In this document: one piece after another, positions 55,734-64,000 of the stretch | Layout of the letters: each line of letters begins with the position of its first letter | How positions within the stretch are numbered: the stretch's first letter is position 1 | From: Hymenochaete sp. R1 | Lineage: Eukaryota; Basidiomycota; Agaricomycetes; Hymenochaetales; Hymenochaetaceae | Length of the DNA: 64,000 bases | Assembly: GCA_019400425.1 (NCBI GenBank) | Contig: JAFREE010000008.1 | Span: forward strand, 124,001-188,000 | Direction: 5' to 3' | Made by a program: the position numbers and the translations under genes | The notes under the pieces: model-generated | Seen by the model: the letters and a program-made list of their open reading frames with translations, nothing else | What the model was told of the DNA's origin: nothing | Databases searched by the model: none

Positions 55734-56877
55734 CTAATCGAAAAGACCGAAACCCATATCGTCGTCCTCTTCTTCCTCTTCCTCTTTCTTCTCTTCAGCT
55801 TTCGTCTCCTCGGCAGCAGCTGGAGCGTCAGCAGCAGCAGGCGCGGCAGCCGCATACGCCTCTGGATTTGCGAGCATGTCTTTGATCTGGAAGAAACATG
55901 TGAGTTGTTTTTGTTTGATATTTAAAAGTAAGTAAAGCGAATCAGAGAACATGAATAGACAACATGCGGTCGAAGACCGTCAGTATTTTCAGTGTATTGA
56001 AAACATCCGTAAAAAGGGAAGATGAATGATTTCTCACCTTCTCCGATCCCTCGAATGTGTAGTCGGTGGAGATGGAAACGGCGAGGAGGTTTTTGAACGC
56101 GTTGACGAGCGTATGGGACACCGAAACAATGGTCGGGTAGTTGAGTGCCAGGGAGATTGCCGCAATGGTCTTGATGCCAGACATGAAACGTCCAATGAGT
56201 TCCTCCTCGCCAATGTCAAGAACTTCTGGTGAGAAGATATTGCCGTTGTCGAAGATTTGCTCCACCGTCATTCCGTACGTGAATGGAGATATGTTCAACA
56301 TGTTTAGCAGTGTAGCTTCGGATGGGCCAACACGGGTTCCAGAAGAAACGACCTTGATATCGGATACAATTTCAATAGTACCACGAGCGATCTTGGTCGG
56401 GATGTTCAAGGCTTGGAAGAAAGACGTCTTGCCTGGTTCCATACCCGTGTTTCCACCTGGGACGAAGACATCCATAGGGGCATAAGCACCAGCGCGAGCA
56501 GGAGCAGCGACCTTATTGGCGACGATCACATCACGGATCTCCTTCAAGTCACCCTCGGTGAAAACGAAACCAATGTTTCCCTTGACATAGGGAAGAAGAC
56601 GCTCGAATTGAGGGAACTCGCCAAGAATGGTGCGGAGGGCGCGGCGGACCATCGTGTTCTTGCCCATCAGAACGATGCCCTTGCCACGGAGAGAAACGCG
56701 AATTTGGTGCATTTGGTTCGATCCGACATTGTCAACGTTAACCAAGAAGATTGAAGCTGCATCCCTAGGTCAGTGAATAGTCAAATCACTGCTATTCGAA
56801 GAGCTCTCACGATATTTAGAGATGAGCTCCTTGAGCTTGACGAAATACTCCTCCTTTTGTTGCCTTGAAGCACCCAT
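55734..56877 (-). CDS. rpp0: 60S acidic ribosomal protein P0 (uL10)
   Basis: Base of the ribosomal stalk, binding 28S rRNA and the P1/P2 dimers. Exons 56877-56811, 56756-56038 and 55886-55734 give 312 residues. N-terminus [20 protein letters not shown]; rRNA-binding half with [11 protein letters not shown] and [35 protein letters not shown]; then [17 protein letters not shown]. An Ala-rich hinge leads to the hallmark acidic end [13 protein letters not shown] shared with P1/P2. The introns are short, as is usual for ribosomal genes. Divergent to the PPR-like gene across about 520 bp. Confidence 0.97.
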
Positions 56878-57397
56878 TTTGATTTAATTTCTGCAAAGCG
56901 CGAGAGATGTTATACACGGGTCTTTCGTTGGTGCTTTGAAGCGAATGAACTGACAGTGTGCGTTAGTGAGTTTCGGTTGCGAAATCAGCGCCTCCCTATT
57001 GACCTCTAGCACGCAGTCAGTTTCAAATTTATGTTCAGTGTAGGAAGCTTCGATTCTTACCGAATGTGCCAATGGATATTTCAAGGCAGCGGATTGGATT
57101 CGACTCTTTGACCTTCGGCTTCGGCCCAAAACAACAGCGAATCGAATGTAAGAAGATGTGCTGTACATTAGACGATGGGCGTGAGAATTTCTGCCTTTCT
57201 TTGACCATTCCCTCTTCGGCATTCTTTTTGATCACGTGTCTTTTAACTCCTTGCTTAGCGCAAGCAACGTTTCTTGCGTCACTTAAGTCGACCTGTTTAC
57301 TTACAAGGCCATGGAATGTTACGATGCCTTGCGATACCCATAAGAACAAGCTGGAGATGCTCCTTGGGCAACTGTCTTCCCTCACCATCGTACGTTC
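56878..57397. promoter_or_regulatory. Divergent promoter of P0 and PPR-like gene
   Basis: About 520 bp between start codons of two divergent genes. ORFs in it do not resemble proteins. It likely includes 5'-UTRs for both transcripts. Confidence 0.45.
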
Positions 57398-60300
57398 ATG
57401 CTCGTCAATCGCTATTGCTTTGCTAATTATCGATTCAGGTCTATACCTACTCGTTCCATAGCTTCGCACGCAGTCACGGACGGTCTTAAGCAACAGACCC
57501 CCACTAGACCTGAGGATAAACCAGGTCGCTCAAAGGCTGTTCATGATCTTTCTCTGTTGGTTTCCGGGGCGAATGCCAACTCCAAGTCACCTCGATGGCA
57601 GACTCCCCATGATATCAAAGCTTTTTACCGCGCCATCAAGGCGAAGAAATTGTCGCACCAATTAACGGGGGACGACTTTACCATGCTCATTCGCCTGTTT
57701 GGATCCTTGTCAATGTACACACCACATCCCCATCATGTTAATAGCTCTCGAGATAAAAGCACTCTCGCTTCGCATCCACTCCTGCCCACTCTGGTTCAAC
57801 ATAACGCGAATCGGAATAGGACTCATTGGCCTATCGTACTCTCCATATCGAAGGACAAAGTAACATCGGGACATAAGCTTAATGACAGTGATAACTACTG
57901 GCTTATGCGTGCTGCCTTTGCTGATGCGGAGCGCTTCGCAGCTGGAGAGAAAGAGGGTGCGACTTACTTGGATCTACGAGCGGAATAGAGTCTGACTTTT
58001 CCTCCCCAGGCGATGTAGATCAATGCCTTGATCGGGCTCGCACTTATTATCTTTTGATCAAGACTTTGGCGAATGACTGGGAATTTCAAAGGGAATATAT
58101 GGATAGTTGGATGAAGTTCGGTGAATCGAAAGCTTCAAACGAGGTTCTGCTTCGCTTAGGGCAGTTCTTGGAACGCACTGGTCAGGTTCCCCCGGCCATA
58201 CGCGACGTTCTTTGGCGCATTCTTAGGGCAAGAGACTCGTCCGTTTCTTTGTCGACGAAAGGTGGATTTCTTCGCGCTCTCAGGAAGAAAGTCGGAAGGT
58301 CACGCGATGTGTTACCGCCCCTCAAGACGCTAGATGCCAGTCCAACTTCTAACGTAGATATGGATCTTCAGTACGATGCAAAAGCGATTCGTGACTATTT
58401 TGCCGACGTTCTTTTCTCTCGACATCCAGGATTGACACCGTCTGTACGATACCTGAGGGAAATATACCCATGGGCTACCTTCGAAAGCCGTGCTGCATTA
58501 TGCGCATTTAACGACGGATCTTTTGCTACGTCCGAAGAGGAAGATAAGGCAGCCTGGAGAAGCCTAGAGCTCCTTGCTTTATCGTATTCTCCTCAATCAA
58601 ACGATGGGCAAAGATTACCCTTGACTCTTGAAAAGGGATTGGATGGTGGTATATACTCTCAGAGCCAAGTGTTGGGATGGACGATCATCTGCATGCTTTC
58701 TATGGTTTCTACTGGACTCTCAGAATTGCAAGAAAAAAAAGTCGGGAAACCTCCTCACGACACCGAGGTGATCCGGGATATTGCCAGGTCGTTGTGGGTC
58801 CTCTGGCGGAAAGAGGAAGCCTGGAGGGCCGGCGCTGTAGTCCGGCAACCCGCTCTCATCTGTAGTGCAGCGTCGTCCTTCATGGCATTGGCATCCGCAT
58901 CTGGCGATACGAGATTGGCTTCGTCTCTCATGCGCCACGTCAACGATGCTGTTATTTATCCGGCACAATTTGGTCAAGAAGAACTTGATCGTACAATGCT
59001 CGTGCCATTGGCGGCGTATTTCGGCATGTTACACCTCAGTTCGCGCACTCCCGGGGAACCAAAAGATACTTGGCACGGAATCTTTAATTCTCTACGCTAC
59101 GCGCAACTCATCCCCGATGATGGAGAAGTATCGTGCCAGTGGCGTAATGCTATTGCGAGAAAGTTGTTATTAGAATATGCCACCGTCGATGCGGATCATG
59201 CTCAACAACTTCTGGTTGCATGCCAAGATTGTAGAATTTCGTTCGACGGTCGCACAATCTTGACAATGGGGAAGTCCTTCATCGCTGACGGGCACGCGAA
59301 GCTGGCACTTAAGTGCCTTTACGACGACCAACTGGATCGAGAGACTGCCGCTGCCCTTTTGGAGACCATTCTATCTGAATTAGGCCGCCGTCAAAGGAAT
59401 TCTTTGAGTAATGGAATAGCGGGCGCACTGGCCAATTTTATCGTCGAACGTTCCTTTTTTCCATCGAACGGACCCATCCTCGAGCAGTTCTTACGAGTTT
59501 GCATCGAGAAAGGCTTCATTGCTCATACATATCGCATCGTTCAAGCAACATACGATCCAGCGTCCGAAACACCTTTGCTTTCGTCGAACTTCGTGTCTCT
59601 GTTCTCAACAGTTCTTGCTCAACAACGTCACTACAAACGGTTGGCGCGTATGATGAAGCAGGTATGGAACAAGTCCCCAAGCCGGCTGTCGACCATTTTC
59701 CGTTCTCCTCAGCTTCATTATGTTCGCGGGCTGTTGAAAAGATCGGATGTGAGCAACCGCGAGATGTCGAAATCGTTACCTTTCTCCATATACCTATGGC
59801 CTATGCTTCGCCATCACGTTCCCTTCAGCCCGCGACTGGCACAATTGGATCGAAAAATCCTGTCACTTAAGACGAGCAGTAGACTCTTGCGGTTGAAATC
59901 CGGCGAAGTTGATAATGACACGCTCGAACGTGCCATGCATTTCATGGTCCAGGCAGGCCGTATCTCCGCCGCATTCAAACTTGCGGACAAGATTCTACCA
60001 AAGATAACAACGAAAGCCGGAAACATTATTCTGAGCGCGAGCTTGCTACCGCGTTCATCAAGGCGTTCTTATCGTCAGGTTCGACACGCTTCGGCGCGTT
60101 TGGAAATGCTAGTGAAGGAGAAAGGGTTCGAGCCCGATCGTGTCACGTTTAACTTGTTGATGAAAGGTCTTTTACGGTGGAAAAGGGTCACGTCGAAGTC
60201 GGTACTCCGTACATTATTCCAACAACTTGTGGCGAGCGGATATCCTCTACCGGAACGGTTCGAAGACCTTCTCTCTTCTACAATGCCGGAGCAAACACAG

Positions 60301-60585
60301 TCTCAACGACCAGATCACACGTCGCTCACATCGAGTCTCAAGAACTTCCCCGCACATATCTCCTTTGCAAAACACGTCAGGCCGTTGTACAAAATGTTTG
60401 CGAAGGCATTCCGGACTCGAGGCGATCATGATAATGCCCGACGCGTAGCGGGTGCCGTTCGTGAGCTGAGATTCAAAGACAAACGCGAGCGAGAAGTTCG
60501 AGAAGAGGCGCGACGTGTTGGGCGAATTAGGGCGAAGGCAAGGCGAAAACGAACCGGCGTGGCTGGAACTGGGACTAGGACTTAA
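57398..60585 (+). CDS. Large pentatricopeptide-repeat-like protein, probably mitochondrial
   Basis: Exons 57398-57956 and 58010-60585 give 1,044 residues. The intron removes the stop at the end of the first ORF and joins AGEKEG to DVDQCLDRARTYYLL in frame. The N-terminus is basic and Ser/Arg-rich (MLVNRYCFANYRFRSIPTRS), fitting a mitochondrial presequence. Most of the chain is alpha-helical. A clear PPR-like unit is DRVTFNLLMKGLLRWKRVTS followed by LRTLFQQLVASGYPLPE, and another is FAKAFRTRGDHDNARRVAGAV. The C-terminus is very basic (RRVGRIRAKARRKRTG). Probably an organellar RNA-binding or translation factor; the exact role is not visible. Confidence 0.75.
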
Positions 60586-60986
60586 TGAAAATTCGAGCTA
60601 TGCTGTTCGCTATTGAGTACATATTTTGCTTTCTTTCTGATTTCTGTCGGTGCAATGTATTATACATCATTTTCAGTTCATCTTTTTTAGAGTATCGGTT
60701 ACGCCTTGCTACCCTTCATCAGGGACGATATCGAGAGTCCGCTTGAGTATCATGGAACAGTTTCAGTTAAGCATATCATACTGTAGATAAGAGGATCTTC
60801 TTTGTGTATGCTGCTGCTATTGGTTTAAGAAGTTTCAATTCTTCGGTGGCAGCCACTAATCAGTGCGTCTATGCGGTCAGGTGATCCCTGACAGCGTTTC
60901 TTCTCAAGAGGCGTTTCTCTGGTCCTAACGTCCATCTTTTCTCTTTGTGTGACTCTCGTCAAATCCGTAAAGGCGACGTGCTGAGT
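60586..60986. other. Intergenic region
   Basis: About 400 bp between tandem genes, AT-rich in the first half; holds the terminator of the PPR-like gene and the promoter of the next. Nothing else seen. Confidence 0.35.
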
Positions 60987-62013
60987 ATGACTCAAATGAC
61001 ACTCATGAACGAGTGCAGCCATCATTCGTCATCGTTCATTGGTGCCGACTGGAATAACGCAACTTCAAGTCCATCTGCCAATTCTACCGTGTCCTTCTCC
61101 GAGCTCTCACCTGCAAATGCATATACCTTGCCGTCGGCGCACACACCTCTTGCAACTCATGCAAATGCATTTAATCTCACAAAACAGGCAGCGCCAACTT
61201 CACTGAGGGCCTATCCTCCCAACCTGATTCTCGACGAATGCGGGTCGACGGAGTCAAGCCCGTTTCTGGCCACTCCTCGCGACGACTTCTTGTCGCCTCC
61301 CAGCTCATTTATTCATAGGAACCACAGTGTAGACGAAGATCAATCCTCTCTTAGAGCATGGGACTGGTTTGCTTGTCAAGAGCCTGATGAAAATTATTCG
61401 ACGCGACAATTCGTCTCCGATTCTTCTGTTGACTCGACGCAGCTTTACGAAGACACTTGCACATACTCGTCAGATTCGACTTCTGTTCAGCTTCAAGGGG
61501 GCCCGGTTCACAGTCCGAAGATAGTACAGGAAGAAATAATGGTCAAATCTGAGGAAATCGAACTTGTTCTCCCTTTCGGCGATTCTCCTTCTCCGGTTCT
61601 CGCTGTCGATGGTCCCCAACCCATCGACAATTGCTCCTCGGAATCAAACCCTCCCACATCAGATTCGTCCTCCACAACCCATTCAACCGCCAACTGCTCC
61701 TCTAATTCAATCATCACACCTAAGACTGAAGATGACTTACAGCCCCAAAGCCAGCCTGAACCCAGTCACAATCTCAAACGCGGGAAAGCGCAGCATTATC
61801 TAAAATTCGTTCAGTACTCTCGCGAACAGGCCAAGCAAGACTTGCGCATGGACTTCACGAAATCTGGCACACTCAAAGCAGATATATGTATGGGAGATAC
61901 GATCTGTATCGATCAAGAAGGGTCTGAAGAGACTGTTTATGTGTGCACGTTGTGTTCTGTTCGTACGTCCCCGCAATTCAAATTAGCTCCCCTCCTCCCT
62001 TCCCTCCACCCTC

Positions 62014-62090
<77 letters not shown>

Positions 62091-62459
62091 TTTCAGCCCC
62101 GGCTTCGCCCTATCTAGAACCCAAAAGTCGACTTCTACCTTCATCACTTCTCAAAACACAAACTCATACAAACCTCGCATCTCACAAACTCATACAATCT
62201 CCCCCTCCTCCTTCCCTTCTTCGCAGCGCCCTACAAAAAATCAAAACTACCCTCCCGCAAGCGCCCAACGAAGAGAGAACGCGCGATCACGTATTTACTT
62301 GCCGGAACGGTAGACGAAGGTGGGGTTGGGGGCGACCCGATGCCGGTGGTATACGACTATACGATCGACGAGAACGAGCTCTTGGTCCCCGCTCCTCTGA
62401 TCTCGTACGTCCTCTGTCCATTCGTTGTACACATTCGCGGAGAAATTTTTATTGATTAG
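60987..62459 (+). CDS. Ser/Asp-rich protein of unknown function with basic C-terminal segment
   Basis: Exons 60987-61962 and 62227-62459 give 402 residues. The first in-frame ATG is 60987. Most of exon 1 is Ser/Thr/Pro-rich and acidic, suggesting a disordered regulatory protein. The ordered part begins near the end: QHYLKFVQYSREQAKQDLRMDF, then DTICIDQEGSEETVYVCTLCSV. Splicing GTACGT to TTCGCAG adds PPYKKSKLPSRKRPTKRERA, ITYLLAGTVDEGGVGG and VVYDYTIDENELLVP. That frame was preferred to the longer unspliced ORFs because its composition is protein-like. No family recognised; a transcriptional regulator is possible. The intron carries the CT microsatellite. Confidence 0.5.
62013..62089. repeat. 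CT/TC dinucleotide microsatellite in an intron
   Basis: About 75 bases of almost pure CT repeats with three TTT interruptions. It lies just before a TTTTCAG, so it may act as a very long polypyrimidine tract, although the acceptor I prefer is the later TTCGCAG at 62221-62226. Confidence 0.9.
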
Positions 62460-64000
62460 GGATTGCTTGATAGGCTGGAGTGAGGCCCTTACATATCCAG
62501 GAGCCTTTCTCACTCTCTATAACTATCTTTCTTTCTCCCTAGAGCTGCACTGATAGTGCATACAAGTCAACTCCGGAACTTTCTAATTTTCGGGATATCG
62601 AACAATCGACATCGCCCCACCCCACCCTTTTTCTCTCTCGTTTGCGAATACTCGCTCTCGATCTGAAGATACTTACAATAGGACCAGCACTCCAAAAAAT
62701 AGATTTATACTAGAAGGAAAGAAAGAAATTAGAAAAAAAACCTCGAACCTAACCTAGACATGTATCACTCTTTACCTTTCCACTTACCTTATTGACTTAA
62801 TTTAATACTAAGTTAGTACTTTGTACTTATATCCCTTTTCTCCCTTCTTTGACTCCGATACCGCGACCTGCAGTTTACCAAATTACCACCCATCCTCGTC
62901 GATATGATGATATCCATTCGTTTCTCGTGGCCTTCAAGTTTCAAGTTCCACACTCTTTGGAGTCCATTTCTCATATCATATTCGTTCTCTTGCACCAAGT
63001 ACCAGCCAACACTGACACTTCACACTTGACGCTTCACTCCGATCACCTTTTCTTAACCTTAGCCCATTCCGACTCTGACTCCGACTCTGACTCTTGTTCT
63101 TGTTCTTACCCTTAATGTTAATGTTCCATTTCATCGTACATCAGCGCACTGGCACTGCCCCACACTTTCAAAATCCATACGAACGAATCATGATTCATGA
63201 CCCATCGAATCTCCGTCACGATGACACGGTGTTCGTCCAACGGAGCCAACTTGAAGCCGAGTCAGTAGACTTTCAAGTACATATCATCTGTATCGTACAA
63301 AATGAGCATAACATGTATATAGTGTACGTTTCGAGCGTAATGCATGCCAGTATACTATTAGTACATCGATAATCCAATATCGTCGACTGTGACCACTGAC
63401 CACTGGCAGTCAACCGTCCTATATTAGATGTGTACGTCGTGTTTGCAATCTTAGAAATAAGACGCCTGACTTAGATCCAGACTTGGAGTAACAGCGTCAG
63501 AAAAAAAGAAGGGGCCTCGGGGGGGGGGGGGGGGTGGTGGCAATGCCGTCGCCGGAGGAAGAGGATGAAGCACCTGAGCCAGAGACAGAGCCAGAGCCAG
63601 AGACAGAGTCGAGAAGAGTAGAACCAACTTGAAGATCCAAGCTGGACGCGGTTTTCGAAGTAAGAGACCGAGACGCAGTACGAGGGTCGTAGTAGTAAAA
63701 AAAAACCAAGACAGAGTTCCGGACGGGATAAGAAGCTGAAGAGGATACGGGCGAGACAGAAGAGACGGACGAACGCGTAGGCAGAGGCGGAGGCGGCGAC
63801 TTGGTTTCAGATTCTGTCGAGTCGGTCGTTGTCTTCAAGTTTGCACATGCATACGCATATGCATGCGCACCGACGTTAGCCATCAGCCATCAGCCGTCTT
63901 CGTCCCCAGCCATGCGACCGTGGCGGGGATCATGGACCTATACTTAAGCTTAAGCTTACGCGTGCTGGGGGCTGGGGGCTGGGAATTGAGACCGTTACCG
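62460..64000. other. Terminal region without a supported gene
   Basis: About 1.5 kb. It contains short repeats of ACTCTGACTCCG (63065-63095), an Ala/Ser/Pro-type low-complexity minus-strand ORF (63883-63497) that I do not accept as a gene, a 16-base G run and GGGGGCT repeats at the right edge. It may include the 3'-UTR of the preceding gene and the edge of a gene outside the window. Confidence 0.4.
63519..63534. repeat. Homopolymer G run
   Basis: Sixteen consecutive G. Such runs are error-prone in sequencing, so length and any reading frame across it are unreliable. Confidence 0.9.

Noticed and set aside
63497..63883. Minus-strand 128-residue ORF rich in Ser, Pro and Gly near the right edge
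   Set aside because: Low complexity, crosses a 16-base G run that may be miscounted, and has no domain-like stretch.

Overview
The window reads as nuclear DNA of a filamentous basidiomycete, most likely a mushroom-forming Agaricomycete. Genes are densely packed on both strands, split by many 45-65 bp GT-AG introns and some very small exons, and encode fungal housekeeping proteins plus a secreted GH115 alpha-glucuronidase of the plant-cell-wall-degrading kind. No tRNA, rRNA, CRISPR array or transposase was seen.

The dominant structure is a large inverted duplication. The left arm (about 2208-10310) holds, in order, GH115 (+), a UstYa/DUF3328 protein 'a' (-), a UstYa/DUF3328 protein 'b' (+), an ETFRF1/LYRM5-type LYR protein (-) and a 46-residue secreted four-cysteine peptide (+). 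The right arm (about 39380-47620) carries the same five genes in mirror order and orientation. All ten genes look intact. The arms enclose about 29 kb of single-copy genes. Divergence along the arms is uneven: the peptide, UstYa-b and LYR copies are nearly identical, the GH115 copies clearly older. UstYa-family oxidases act on small ribosomal peptides in fungal RiPP pathways, so the peptide plus two UstYa proteins is the best candidate for an undescribed system here. That link is inferred from proximity and family knowledge.

Left flank (1-1469): a partial enoyl-CoA hydratase/isomerase (-) diverges from an AIG2/gamma-glutamylcyclotransferase-like gene (+).

Between the arms (10691-38884): a membrane protein of unknown function; ASTRA-associated protein 1 (WD40); a single-pass membrane protein; acetate kinase and phosphoketolase head to head, which together turn xylulose-5-phosphate or fructose-6-phosphate into acetate and ATP; a Bsd2/NDFIP protein; HEN1 small-RNA methyltransferase; V-ATPase subunit e; a bHLH factor; a diphosphoinositol-polyphosphate-type Nudix hydrolase; a KE4/ZIP7-type zinc transporter; an HD-domain phosphohydrolase; and a replication factor C small subunit.

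Right flank (49130-64000): a Ser-rich protein of unknown function, trehalose-6-phosphate synthase, an unknown protein, ribosomal protein P0 (uL10) divergent from a PPR-like protein, and an acidic/Ser-rich protein whose intron carries a long CT microsatellite. The last 1.5 kb has no gene I can support. Gene models were spliced by eye; exon ends are given where the reading frame supported them.
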